Shown in pieces: positions 1 through 10,084 of a DNA stretch of 64,000 bases; position 1 is the first letter of the stretch; every line of letters starts with the position of its first letter. The notes under the pieces are model-generated. The model was not told the DNA's origin, did no database searches, and saw nothing but the letters and a program-made list of their open reading frames with translations. The DNA comes from Trema orientale (lineage: Eukaryota > Streptophyta > Magnoliopsida > Rosales > Cannabaceae): assembly GCA_002914845.1 (NCBI GenBank), contig JXTC01000444.1, forward strand, positions 45,623-109,622, read 5' to 3'. A program made the position numbers and the translations under genes.

Positions 1-543
1 ATTTGTCCTTTTGGGCGTTGTATATTGTCTTTAGGTTCCCGTACTGATTAGGAAGAGAAAGCAAAACCAAGGCCACAAGCAAATCTTCATTGATTTCTAA
101 CTTGAATTCCTTAAGCTTGCCAGCCAAATGAGACATCTGCATGATGTGCTCCCTTATATTTCCTTTGCCACTGTACCTTATTGAGATGAGTTTCCCCAAG
201 GTACTAATCATCTCACCCTTTTCATTCTTGAGATATAATTTCTCAAGAGCAGCAAGGAAATCCTTAGCATTTTCCTCTTTTGGCAAAGAGCCCCGCATGA
301 CTTCTGGAATAGAGCGCTTCATGATCATGACACTCATACGATTGGACTTTTCCCAAAGCTCAAAGTTCCTTTTATCCTCAGTGGAACTTTCCTCCGTAAG
401 AGCAGGGGGTTGGTCCTTTCTAAGTGCCAGGTCAAGATCCATACAACCCAGTACGATCATGACATTCTCTTTCCAGGACTTAAAGTTTGTGCCCGTAAGC
501 ACAGGAATAGTACTCAAGTTGGCAGAAAAATTAGCAGCAGAAA
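1..543 (-). CDS. Partial gag polyprotein of a Ty1-copia retrotransposon (UBN2-like domain)
   Basis: The minus strand gives a continuous gag-like reading frame that runs off the left edge of the window. Recognisable pieces in order are TNFKSWKENVMIVLG, NRMSVMIMKRSIPE, and EHIMQMSHLAGKLKEF followed by LLSLPNQYG. These are typical of the copia-type gag (UBN2 family) that forms the retrotransposon particle. No ATG opens the frame. It begins just after a pyrimidine-rich stretch ending in AG near 544, so a spliced leader is possible. Zinc knuckle, protease, integrase and reverse transcriptase would lie outside the window. I see no stop codon in the part read. The large plus-strand frame over the same bases is only its shadow. 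Confidence 0.85.
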
Positions 544-1782
544 CTGTATAGAGAACAAAATAATACCATAAATTAAATATGCTCACAACTTAAACGTCAC
601 ATATAAGCATACAATATAATCACAAATATGCAAATATGACATATATCACATAAGGTGGGCTACCATCACAAGATACCTAGCGCAACATTAATAGGCCTTC
701 CTTTGGGCAGACGTATTAACTTGCAAGTGGTACTCTCAAGTGTAATAATCAAATACTGACGGTAAATCCTGTCAAACAACAAACCTTCCTTTGGGCCGAT
801 TTATTGCTCACATGGAAACCAAACAACCGTCACATACTCATTATCACAGGTGCGTTTATTGTCGTGCCAAATAACCATCTTCCTTTGGGCCGATAGTTAT
901 CCGCATTAACAACAAACCCACAACATCTTTATACGTTAGACTAAACAAAACTACACAACAGAGGTTACTTTGGCAACATGCTGCTTTATCGTATTTAATC
1001 TAACATACAAGACAAATGGTGCAAAGAAAATTAACCGAAATGCCCAAAAATTCGACTAAAATAGCCGAAAACTGAAAAATTTTCTTTGCTGGCAGAATCG
1101 GTCGACCGGCTGACAGAATCGGTCGACCGATTCTGCCAGTTTCGGTAAACCGAAAATCACAGAAAGTGAAAATGGCTCTCGGCAACTTTCGGTATACCGA
1201 AATGTTACTTTCGGTCGACCGAAAAGCCACTTTCGGTCGACCGAATCTGACAGAGACCAAATTGTCATATTCGATCTTTCTGAATTGGCTCTGCACTTTA
1301 TCAACCCTAGAACCTAATAGGGTTTTCAACGGACAAAGTGAGGGTCGTTCTAGTCCTTAGTAGGTCGAAAAATGGGTTGAAACTCCATGATTTAAGTCAA
1401 AAATGACCAAAATCAGCCCAAAATTCGACCGAAAACTCAAAATTTTGCCGAAAAATCAATCCTGTGAATAGTGTTTCCGGTAGACCGAAAACTTAAACCG
1501 GTCTACCGAAAACACTGTTCACAGTGCGATCTGGAAAATTCCAGATCCGCTTAAATGGCTCCAAACATCAAAATAAGCCCGAAAATGATGTTTTTGGCCC
1601 CAAATCCGAAATATGAACGACCCAAAAGCCAAAACCTAACCCTCATAGCATCAAATACTCAATAAATCATGTAAAATCACAAATCATGCATGTAAAATCT
1701 AAACCCTAGAAATCCAAATAGGTATAGATTTTGAAAACTACAGACATGCATGAAAACCTAATCAATTTTAACATGAAATCTC
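544..1782 (-). other. Untranslated leader of the copia element
   Basis: This is about 1.2 kb between the primer binding site and gag, with no coding frame I recognise. It holds three copies of a motif read on the plus strand as CTTCCTTTGGGC, near 698, 785 and 880. It also holds eight copies of the palindromic core CGGTNNACCG, at 1099, 1120, 1143, 1190, 1212, 1234, 1478 and 1499. Packaging, splicing or promoter roles are possible but not shown. Confidence 0.6.
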
Positions 1783-1794
1783 GCTCTGATACCA
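1783..1794 (-). other. Primer binding site matching initiator Met-tRNA
   Basis: The minus strand reads TGGTATCAGAGC. This is the usual plant copia primer binding site, complementary to the 3' end of initiator methionine tRNA. It lies two bases inside the LTR edge, which fixes both the element's orientation and the LTR boundary. Confidence 0.9.
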
Positions 1795-1796
1795 CT

Positions 1797-2291
1797 TGTT
1801 ATACTTGAATATAAGGGATTGCAAAACCAAACACAAACCCTAGAACATTCATGCTAAAACTGATGGGTAGGGATTCATTGAGTATACCTGAGTCCATGAT
1901 TCAATACCGTAGTCTGGACGATGAACCGAAGGCGGAAGCGATAGTGATTGACTGTATATGCTAGAGGGTTTGATCTTCTGTAGCCTTAAAGCCTAATGAC
2001 ACTCAGATGGAATTCTCTGTAATTGATGGTGGGTTACAGAGAATTAAGCGTACGTATTCTTTTGGCTACAGGGACCATAACCCTAATATGTTCTTTATAT
2101 AGTCTCCTGTTGGGTATCCATCAAACCCTAACTGGGTGACTAACAGGGTATCCACATTGGTATCCATACCCAGTTGGATATCCTGACCCAGCCTAATTAA
2201 ATCACTTATTGGGTCTGCTTAAGAATAATATGGCCCAATACAATTGTCCAAAATATATGTGGCCCACTATAGGAAATACAATTTCCTAACA
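1797..2291 (-). mobile_element. 5' LTR of the copia element
   Basis: The 495-bp LTR starts TGTTA and ends TAACA (plus-strand reading), giving the usual TG...CA ends and a 5-bp terminal inverted repeat. It abuts the primer binding site on one side and an unrelated RNase H-like relic on the other. A TATA box (TATATAAAG on the minus strand) lies at 2093-2101. The partner LTR and the rest of the element are outside the window, so the target duplication (expected to be CTTGC, 2292-2296) cannot be checked. Confidence 0.85.
2093..2101 (-). promoter_or_regulatory. TATA box of the copia LTR promoter
   Basis: The minus strand reads TATATAAAG inside the LTR. It is correctly oriented to drive transcription towards gag, as expected for the U3 region. 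Confidence 0.6.
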
Positions 2292-2640
2292 CTTGCTACC
2301 TCCTACTAAATCTAATAGTTCAACAATATCAATAACCGAAACGCCTTCAACAGAGTTATATGAGCGAGAATTTACTAAAGAGGTAACATTTGAGGGATGT
2401 ACACTCGACATAATGGGCTTGCAGGCCTCTTGTGTGAGTAAGATGCAAGCCGAGTCTCATAGACAAAAAATCAAATTGAGAAGTAGAAGAGACCACCGAG
2501 AAACAACATGCTGCAAATAGAACCACTGCCCCTAAATAATCTCGTAGCATCACTCTGAAACTAGCCGAGGTGACTTCATTGGAAACAATAGCAATATTCA
2601 ACTTCAAACACCCAGCATTAGGCGGTATCCAATGTTTGTC
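2292..2640 (-). pseudogene. RNase H-like (RVT_3) relic interrupted by the copia LTR
   Basis: The minus strand encodes HWIPPNAGCLKLNIAI near 2590-2640, then MRLGLHLTHTRGLQ and YVEC. This matches the plant RNase H-like domain of non-LTR retrotransposons, which has a W-PP-G-K-N-D start and a later EGDS-like segment. The first Asp of the N-x-D pattern reads Ala and the later Asp reads Thr, so a catalytic core is unlikely. The frame continues to the LTR edge at 2291 and stops being visible there, consistent with the copia element landing inside it. It could also be a domesticated RNase H-like gene fragment; decay makes that unlikely. Confidence 0.6.
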
Positions 2641-2849
2641 AACTGCAGGAGATTGGTGTGAACCTTTGGATGAGAAATAATAGCAACTGACAGACTAAGC
2701 AGTGCGCGGTTTGTAGACTCTAAAATGTCCTCAGAAATTACAAATTTATTTTCAAAAATAAGATCGTTACGAACACCCTAGAGAAGAGACACCACGTAAT
2801 ATAATAGAAAATTTGTAACTCCTAGTCAACTTTTTAGCAGCGAACGCCC
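2641..2849. other. Short unassigned stretch
   Basis: I see no gene or repeat signature here. It separates two RNase H-like relics and may be more LINE-derived sequence. Confidence 0.3.
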
Positions 2850-3450
2850 TTTTATTTTTTTATTTTTATTTTTTTTTTGATAAACTGGATGGAATATATT
2901 AAAAAATAGGAAAGTACATAAAAGGACTATAAGCACCCTGGGACAAAGCGAGGCTAATTGGTCCACTCACAGTTATCTGAACAAACATTATTAGGAACAA
3001 TAGAGAAATCTAATCTACCAAAAAATGATGAAAACAAGGCCCATTTTGCAGTATTGTGGGCGAAGAAATTTAGACTTCCTAGATGTATGAGAGGCAGACC
3101 AAATCGAAACACACTCCAGAAGCTTGCAGCAATCAAATATGATATTCGATATTTCACAGTAGCAGAGATCAGGACCCAACGTCAAGCTCTGAATACCAAA
3201 CAAGGAATCTCCCTCAAGGATCAAGTGCGAGATCATGAGAGAGATGACAAGCTCGATTGCAAGCTTAGCTGCAAGACATTCCCCTATCAGTAGAGAAGCA
3301 GGGGGTGTAGTTTCGCTTTGATCCCCCAAAACAGAGGCTGTCAAGTCTCGGCAAATGGCTGCAACAACAATGACGTCCTTCTGGATGGAGGTATCAAAAT
3401 TGATTTTACACTAGTCTTCAAGAGGATGTTCCCAAAGGGGGCATTCCGAT
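2850..3450 (-). pseudogene. 3' end of a decayed LINE with RNase H-like domain and A-tail
   Basis: Read on the minus strand, an RNase H-like frame starts near 3430 (WEHPLED, stop, CKINFDTSIQKDV) and continues through ICRDLTASVLG, GECLAAKLAIEL and LILEGDSLF. It then shifts frame to FFAHNTAKWAL near 3040. These are the conserved blocks of the plant RVT_3 domain. At least one in-frame stop and one frameshift break it. About 100 bases after the last block comes an A-rich tail (T-rich at 2850-2878 on the plus strand), as expected for an L1-type 3' end. I could not find a target duplication. Confidence 0.7.
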
Positions 3451-3516
3451 GCCGAAGCCGACGCACTTTTAGTTTGCCATAAAGAAGAAAATCCCTGATG
3501 TAATATTGACAGGACT

Positions 3517-3592
3517 TGACCAAAGAAAGAACCATTTTGTTATATACCTGTACCTGTGACACGGCTTGACCAAAGAAAGAACCATTTGTAAT
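3517..3592. repeat. Two-copy 48-bp tandem repeat
   Basis: The string TTGACCAAAGAAAGAACCAT occurs twice, 48 bases apart, upstream of the LINE RNase H relic. It looks like a local duplication with no evident function. Confidence 0.6.
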
Positions 3593-3622
3593 ACGCCTAT
3601 GTCTTGCTCCTAAACTTGCCAC

Positions 3623-4357
3623 ACGTGGGTATTTTACCTAATGCCTTTACTGGATTGATTTTCGGCCCCACCCTTCAATGACCTTTCATCACAAAATCAT
3701 CAAATATTGGATGAAACAAGGTGTTATTTGATAGGATCTTTAATTTTTTTAGGAATGGATTAGTGAGGATATTTCTGGAAGTTTTGATTAATTTTACTTA
3801 ATCTCCATAAGTCAAATGGAGTAATGTGTATAAAAAAAATAATGGTTATATATGCTAATATATATTGTATAACTATATATTTGTGTGATATTATAACATA
3901 TAGAGATGTTCTAAATTCATCAATAATTGGACTAAATATATTCATAATTTTAGTTATAATTTTGCTCTTAATTACTATAACTAAAAAGGATAATCTTGGA
4001 ATTGAAACACCCATTATATATAGTATATGATGAGAATGATGCAAGAAAAAAAAAAAGAAAAAAAGAGAATGAAATCGCTTAAACCTTAGAAGGAAGATTT
4101 TCTTTTTCAAAATCATAAAAATATGCAATTTTTTTCCAGTACAAAATATACAATTTTATTAAGAGAAGACGTCACCGTAATATATGAAATAATACATAGA
4201 ATAAAGGAGGTTTAAAAAAACCAAAAAACCAAAAAACCTGCAAGGAAATAAATATTTTGAATTATGATTTATATGTACAAATCTTAGAATTTAGAAATAG
4301 GAAATTGGTGTATCAAAAAAAAAAGGAAATTGGACTTAGTGGGAATTCGGTACTTTT

Positions 4358-4400
<43 letters not shown>

Positions 4401-5785
4401 TATATTATATACGTAAAAAGAGAAAAACAAAGTGCGACGAAAATTTTTGTATTTACTTTTGAGAAAAATAAAATAGATGAAAAGAAGAAAAGATGAAGAA
4501 AAAAAAACATGATACGGATAATTATATACAAAAAAAAAAAAGAAAAGAACTTAAAATTTAAAAAAAAAATTCAAAATTAGATAAACATAATAAAACTTGA
4601 TTTCATAATAGTTAGGCCCCATTTTTATTGTTTCCGTTTTAGTACAACAAAATAAGGAATGCACAAAATAAAAGGGATATTTTTAGAATATAATGAATAT
4701 ACAAAGAAAAAAAAATGATAAAATAGTTTTTTTGATGTAAAAAGAAAATATATATAATTAGTCCAATAATTGATATGAATTTAGAACTTCCATAGTATAT
4801 ATAATAAAAATAATTAACAGCACAAAGAAATTAGTATAGAAAATTTTCTTTTCTTTCTTTTCTTTCTCTTATTTTCGATCCTGCTTGCCCCTGTATTGGT
4901 TTACAAAATAAAAGACCTATTTATGGGCCAAAGAAGGGAATCAAACTTCTAAGTTTTAATAAAAACGCATCTTAAGGAAGAAGATACATATACCTAGACT
5001 TTTTGTTCTTTTCCCATGATATCAAAAGATCATGGGCATCCAAAATCAAAATTATAAGATCCACAACAATAAATAAATAAGGTGTGGGTTGGCACTAATA
5101 AAAATATTGTGTAGTTTGTGTTTGTAGTATTGTATTTGTTGATTATTGGAATGAATTAGAGTTTTTTTTTATATAAAGAAATGTTACATATGTTATTATT
5201 ATTATTTTTTTTAGAAGATTAGTGAATGCTTGAAGGGATTGGTTGTAAAATCAAAGATGAAAACAAAGAGAAAGGGCTGAGACTTTGCTAGAAGAACAGA
5301 GAGCAGTTTAATGTTATGTTATCAGTTATATACTTATTTCAGGTGATAATAATTTCCAATTACTATCACTATGTATATGCATATGATATTTGTGTTCGAC
5401 AACGATTAATAGACTAGAATATGACCTTATTTATATTCTAATTGTAAACAAATATCTTTATCTTCTGTGTAAATATGTGAACTTCCAGATAATAGATTCT
5501 TTTCCCCTAATAATGGGGAGAACGTGCCTCCACAACCACAAGTATAATATGTTCTTAATCTCTTGTTGAAACTTTTGGTTCCAATTTTTCCCTTAATATC
5601 TTTTCATTCGCACGTGCCTCCATACTTCTGACAAGAGGAAATTATTGAAAGTGTTTGCAATAATTCCAGTGCCGTGTGAGCTTGTATGTAATCAACTACA
5701 ATTGAGTACTCATTGTATTAAGATGATCTCTTCGTTGAATTGAGATTGATTCAATTTCGAATTTAAAGAAACAGTTCCGCCAGCC
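3623..5785. other. AT-rich intergenic DNA upstream of transporter copy 1
   Basis: No protein gene is visible. It contains a (TA)n microsatellite at about 4361-4391, several A-runs, and the presumed promoter and 5' leader of the transporter starting at 5786. I do not see a convincing TATA box at a standard distance. The long open frames near 3760-4130 are low-complexity AT sequence. Confidence 0.5.
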
Positions 5786-7510
5786 ATGGATGTACGGACG
5801 GAACAAGAAGACCCTTTACTACCCAGAAGCTATTGGAGATGGAGCAAGCGAGACTTCTTCCCGGAGCCCTCTTTCGAGAGCTTCACCTCTTACAAAGCCG
5901 CCGTATCCGACACCTGCTCTCGCCTCAAGGACCGCCTTCTCCACCGCTCGACCGAGGCCACCGAGCTCGTCCAGCTCCGGAAAGAGAGTGGCCACGACAT
6001 GAAGCGCTGCCTCACGTGGTGGGACCTCATCTGGCTCAGCTTCGGCGCCGTCGTTGGCGGCGCCGTATTCACTATCACAGGCCAAGAAGCGCACGACCAT
6101 GCAGGACCCGCCATTGTTCTCTCATACGCCATCTCGGGCCTCTCTGCTCTGCTCTCTGTCTTCTGCTACACCGAATTCGCAGTCGAAATCCCCATCGCCG
6201 GAGGCTCCTTCTCCTATCTGAGGATCGAGTTAGGCGATTTCGTGGCGTTCATCGCCGCGGGTAACCTTCTCTTGGAAGCCGTCATCGGCACCGCGGCGGT
6301 GAGTCGTTCCTGGTCTTCCTACTTCGCCAGTATGATCACAAACGACCCGGACTTTCTTCGAATTCGGGTTAATTCTTTTCCCGAAGGCTTTGATCTTTTG
6401 GACCCAGTTGCCTTTTTGGTCATCTTAATCACGAATGGTATAGCAATGAGTGGAACAAAGAGGACATCTTGCTTGAATTCGTTCGGCTCCATAATTAGTC
6501 TTATGATCATTGTGTTTATAGTATTTATGGGATTTGTTCGTGGTGAGACTTCGAATCTGAGCCCGTATTTCCCAAATGGGGAGAAGGGTGTTTTTGAGGC
6601 TGCAGCCATTGTCTACTTGTCATATATGGGCTTTGATTTGGTGGCCACCATGGCTGAGGAGACGAAGCAACCTTCTAGAGATATACCAATAGGTTTGGTC
6701 GGTTCAATGAGTATGATCACTGTGATTTACTGCCTGATGGCTTTTGCATTGACCCTGTTGCAGAGATATTCTGAAATAGATGGCAATGCCGCGTTTTCGG
6801 TTGCTTTCGGAAATATTGGCATGAATTGGGCCAAGTATTTGGTGAGCATATGTGCCCTCAAGGGTATGACTTCTAGTTTGCTTGTTATGTCTCTCGGCCA
6901 GGCTCGGTACACCACTCAAATTGCAAGAGCACATATGATTCCACCTTGGTTTGCTCTTGTTCATCCAAAAACTCGGACCCCAATTTATGCTACTCTTCTG
7001 GTAACCATTACTAGCTCTGTAATAACATTTTTTGTGAGTTTGCGTGTTTTGTCAAGTCTTGTCTCGTTCAGTACGCTCGCTATTTTTATGCTTATAGCTA
7101 TTGCATCGCTAGTTAGGAGGTATTACGTTAGGGAAGTGACAGAAAAGGAAGATTTGATCAAGTTTCTTGCTTGTTTATTTGTTGTTATTGGTTCTTCTAT
7201 TGGGTTTACTACACTTTGGAACATGAATAGGCGAGGGTGGTTTATGTTTGCAGTGGTTGCTTTGATTTGGTTTATGGGGAATTTGGGGATGGCATTGCTT
7301 CCAAAGCAGAGAGTTCCAAAGGTTTGGGGGGTTCCTCTGGTTCCATGGCTGCCATCATTGTCTATTGTTGTGAATCTTTTTCTCATTGGGTCTTTGGGAA
7401 CCATTGCGTTCTTGCGGTTCTTCATGTGCACGGCGCTGATGCTTGTTTACTATTTGTTTTTTGGTCTCCATGCAACCTATGATGTGGCTTGCTTAAATGA
7501 ACAAAAGTGA
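5786..7510 (+). CDS. CAT5: Cationic amino acid transporter, CAT5-like (tandem copy 1)
   Basis: This intronless 574-residue protein belongs to the plant CAT branch of the APC superfamily, which moves amino acids across membranes by proton coupling. The N-terminus YWRWSKRDFFPEPSF (16-30) and the length match Arabidopsis CAT5 (about 569 residues) from memory. CAT8 is the nearest alternative. I count 14 likely membrane spans, from about 80-99 to 549-565. Conserved blocks include CYTEFAVEIPIAGGSFSYLR (127-146), GFD (282-284), MAEETKQPSRDIPIGL (289-304) and the C-terminal PKVWGVPLVPWLPS (511-524). The start is the first ATG, in a good context (GCCATGG). Three positions that are glycine in the sister copy are changed: Ala93 in the helix-1 motif (GGAVF instead of GSGIF), Met368 and Arg397. 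The frame is intact, so the gene may be active, altered, or under weak constraint. Plasma-membrane location is inferred from the family. Confidence 0.93.
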   Translation: MDVRTEQEDPLLPRSYWRWSKRDFFPEPSFESFTSYKAAVSDTCSRLKDRLLHRSTEATELVQLRKESGHDMKRCLTWWDLIWLSFGAVVGGAVFTITGQEAHDHAGPAIVLSYAISGLSALLSVFCYTEFAVEIPIAGGSFSYLRIELGDFVAFIAAGNLLLEAVIGTAAVSRSWSSYFASMITNDPDFLRIRVNSFPEGFDLLDPVAFLVILITNGIAMSGTKRTSCLNSFGSIISLMIIVFIVFMGFVRGETSNLSPYFPNGEKGVFEAAAIVYLSYMGFDLVATMAEETKQPSRDIPIGLVGSMSMITVIYCLMAFALTLLQRYSEIDGNAAFSVAFGNIGMNWAKYLVSICALKGMTSSLLVMSLGQARYTTQIARAHMIPPWFALVHPKTRTPIYATLLVTITSSVITFFVSLRVLSSLVSFSTLAIFMLIAIASLVRRYYVREVTEKEDLIKFLACLFVVIGSSIGFTTLWNMNRRGWFMFAVVALIWFMGNLGMALLPKQRVPKVWGVPLVPWLPSLSIVVNLFLIGSLGTIAFLRFFMCTALMLVYYLFFGLHATYDVACLNEQK

Positions 7511-8020
7511 GCAATTGGAAAATAGGCTTTGCCTGATAACACCTCATGTTTGCTTTTGCTACTTTGAAAAGATTTGTGGAGATCTTTTAGTTGATATTTT
7601 GAGAAAAATCTCTAACTAAACTACATTTTAAAAGCAAAAGGCAAAATATTGAAGTGTTACCAATCAAGCCAACATAACTTGTTAAATATATTAAAAAGTA
7701 TTAAAACAAATTTTAAAAGTTGGATTTTAGAAAAAGGGCAAATGGGCATGACTAGTAGATAAATGCGTTGAGTCTTGATTTAGGGGCATTTTGTTTAAGA
7801 CAATAAAATTAGAGGAAATTGAGACTACGTATGTGTTAAGAATGTCGTAATGGTCCTATGGTTAAATTTGGAACCATTCAGACATAAAATGAATAAACAG
7901 TAAGAATGTAAAAAACAAAAAGACGAAATTACAGAAAAAGTTGAAAATAGAATTTTATCTTTATAGAAGAAAGGTCTTAATAAGATCGTATACTTTTGAT
8001 ATTTGCTTTTGGCTAATCTT
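7511..8020 (+). other. Downstream region of transporter copy 1
   Basis: This is presumed 3' untranslated region plus AT-rich flank. I see no gene or clear repeat. Similarity with the flank of copy 2 resumes at about 8020 (CTTGGTACATG and following). Confidence 0.4.
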
Positions 8021-8400
8021 GGTACATGAGTTAAGATATTTGATGTGAATAATGTAAATAATGGAATTTATTGAGTCTGTCATCTTCAGTTGTTTCACTC
8101 CTGTAGTTCTGTCAAGTTCACTTGGTCCGTTCGTTCAATTTATTTATGTGATTTAGAATAACAATTAATTGTTTAATTTGCTGAACATAACTCTCTGTTG
8201 GCCACAATGGAGAAAATTAGCCAAAGATGGCTAGAACTAGTGTGCTTATACGTTTATGTTTTGGCCCCAAATTTTGCCCGTTTACTGGTATAAAATTTCA
8301 ATTCACCTAAGCCACATTGGCCGTCTGGGTTGTGAGTGGTACCATTAATAACATACTAGGACTTCTTGTCTCTTTATTTTGGGTAGGTAATATCCTTTAG
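8020..8400 (+). repeat. Transporter 3' flank, duplicated block (copy A)
   Basis: This stretch closely resembles 15655-15995. Shared landmarks include TCCTGTAGTT, TTGGCCCCAAA and AACATACTAGGACTT. Its first part also resembles the sequence after transporter copy 2 (about 22085-22260). It marks the 3' flank of an ancestral transporter duplication unit. Confidence 0.75.
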
Positions 8401-8929
8401 GATAAAATCATTTTTATAAATTTGATCATGTATATTGGTTATTATCGGTATTATTATTAAGATTTAAAATTTGTTATAAATTTTAAATTAGTCTACCGAG
8501 TACTTAGTTTACCAAAATATCTTTTAACTAAATTATAAAAAAATTAAATTAAAATTTAATAACAAAACTAAAAGGAAAAAAAAAAAAAAAAAGCCCAAAA
8601 ACCCATCATCTCCTACGTTACTCTGCCTCCATTTATCTTCTTTGGAAATTGTTGAACAATCAATTGAGCATTAAAATTTAGCAGAAAAAAAAAAAAAAAC
8701 AAACTGAGCCTTGAAATGAAGGCAGAAATGTTTTAACACCATCAAAGCCCAATCTTGAGATAAAATTTATGCACCTGAAAACTCATCAAAGCCCCAATCA
8801 TGATGAACTCAGCAAACCCACAACAGACTATCTAACTAGCAGATAAACCAAACTCTCTAAACAAATCAAATCAGTTAATTCAGCTCATCAAGATTCTTCC
8901 ATTATCGTTGGATCTGGAGCTCGGCCTCG
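8401..8929. other. Intergenic DNA and leader of the TPLATE fragment
   Basis: This is AT-rich with two A-runs (about 8576-8592 and 8684-8699). The last few hundred bases become less AT-rich and may be the 5' untranslated region copied along with the TPLATE fragment, but I cannot set its left edge. Confidence 0.35.
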
Positions 8930-9130
8930 ATGGACATCCTCTTCGCTCAGATCTAAACCGATCTTCACTCCAACAATGCCCTCCGCCAGTCTGCGGCTTT
9001 CCTCCAAGCTTTGCAATAATCGGCCGCCGACTACGACATCTTCGTCACAGCCAAGTGTGTTGTCGTCTCGCCGACCTCCACCGTCTGCAAGAAGCTCACC
9101 TTTGACCTCATCTCGTCAACAGATCTCACA
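8930..9130 (+). pseudogene. TPLATE: TPLATE 5' exon fragment, pseudogene
   Basis: From the ATG at 8930 the frame reads MDILFAQI, stop, TDLHSNNALRQSAAFLQALQ, stop, SAADYDIFVTAK, then VCKKLTFDLISSTDLTAD. This matches the start of TPLATE, a subunit of the plant endocytic TPLATE complex that acts in clathrin-mediated endocytosis (family start MDILFAQIQADLRSNDALRQ). Two Gln codons have become TAA (8954-8956 and 9017-9019), and a short internal stretch is missing between AK and SP. The match ends soon after residue 70 of a protein of well over 1000 residues. It is a dead fragment, probably a partial duplication, since no plus-strand A-tail follows it. Confidence 0.8.
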
Positions 9131-9361
9131 GCAGATAAAGCTACCTTTATCCTCATACACAATATACTCCCGAACACATTGAACGGATAAACCAACAAAG
9201 CTCCGAACTTTAACCAACAAATGTGTACGAACACCTCAATCGATGCCTCGCTATGGAAATTGCATAAATGTACTGTCGATCATGGAAATTTATCGTTTGG
9301 CTCAATTTGTTTTGTTTTTTTTTTTTTCTCCTTTTTGTGGGTTTATGCATTTGAGTTGTTG

Positions 9362-9365
<4 letters not shown>

Positions 9366-9405
<40 letters not shown>

Positions 9406-9453
9406 TTTTTTTTTTTTTTTTTTTTTTTGTTTTTTTTTTTTTTTTTTTTTTTT
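9366..9453. repeat. Long T-tract broken by single G bases
   Basis: About 88 bases are almost pure T with two isolated G bases. Such tracts are often mis-sized in assemblies, so the true length is uncertain. Confidence 0.8.
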
Positions 9454-9680
9454 GGTGAAAGAATTGAATTGTTGAGGTTTGAATATAATTATTTGGAAAT
9501 AACTTGTACAGTATATATGTGATTAAACATAGAGAAGGTTGGAGATTAGTAACGAGGAAGGTAGAGGCGGAAGAAGGAAGATATTGATTTTTTTTGATAA
9601 ATTCGGTCAAATATGCAGTAAAAGATGCCTAACTTGAGGCATATTCACCCCTCAATAAAATTTATATATATATATTTTTT

Positions 9681-9830
9681 TACGCGCCCCTACGTAGGGC
9701 TCTGTCTATTCACCGTTGGATGAGAATCTGTATATAAATAGATTCTCCATAGATTCCTGTTATTCCCCACAGATTCCCATCCAACGATAATTAAGGCATG
9801 ACCCTACGTAGAGACGCCCCTACCGTAGCC
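9681..9830. mobile_element. Small inverted-repeat element (MITE), CTACGTAGGG family
   Basis: The left arm has CCCCTACGTAGGG then GTTGGATGAGAATCT. The right arm has the reverse complements, AGATTCCCATCCAAC and CCCTACGTAGAG. The two arms fold into an imperfect hairpin of about 150 bases. A second copy starts at 63932. Confidence 0.65.
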
Positions 9831-10084
9831 ATCCCCCATATTTTTAAAGATAAATATGCATATATATCTACATGAAAAATCTAAATTACTCATAATAATT
9901 GATTCTCTTCTTATATGACTGAACCTATCTTCTCCATATTTTATTTGTCATACACAAGTAATCATCAAAATTTCTTTGTTTAAGTGCAATGGTTATAATT
10001 TAAAATAGTTTATTATTAAATTTTGGAATATTCTAATATTGGCCATTTTTATCATAATTTGTGAAATTGTCAAAAATTATCTAA

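Noticed and set aside
141-551. 136-residue plus-strand open frame
   Set aside because: It is the antisense shadow of the copia gag frame on the minus strand.
5819-6264. Arg-, Pro- and Leu-rich open frames overlapping the start of transporter copy 1 (and likewise 20353-20844 in copy 2)
   Set aside because: They arise from the GC-rich 5' part of the transporter in other frames and carry no domain.
8908-9234. Open frames of about 65 residues over the TPLATE fragment
   Set aside because: They run in other frames than the TPLATE match. The matching frame contains stop codons.
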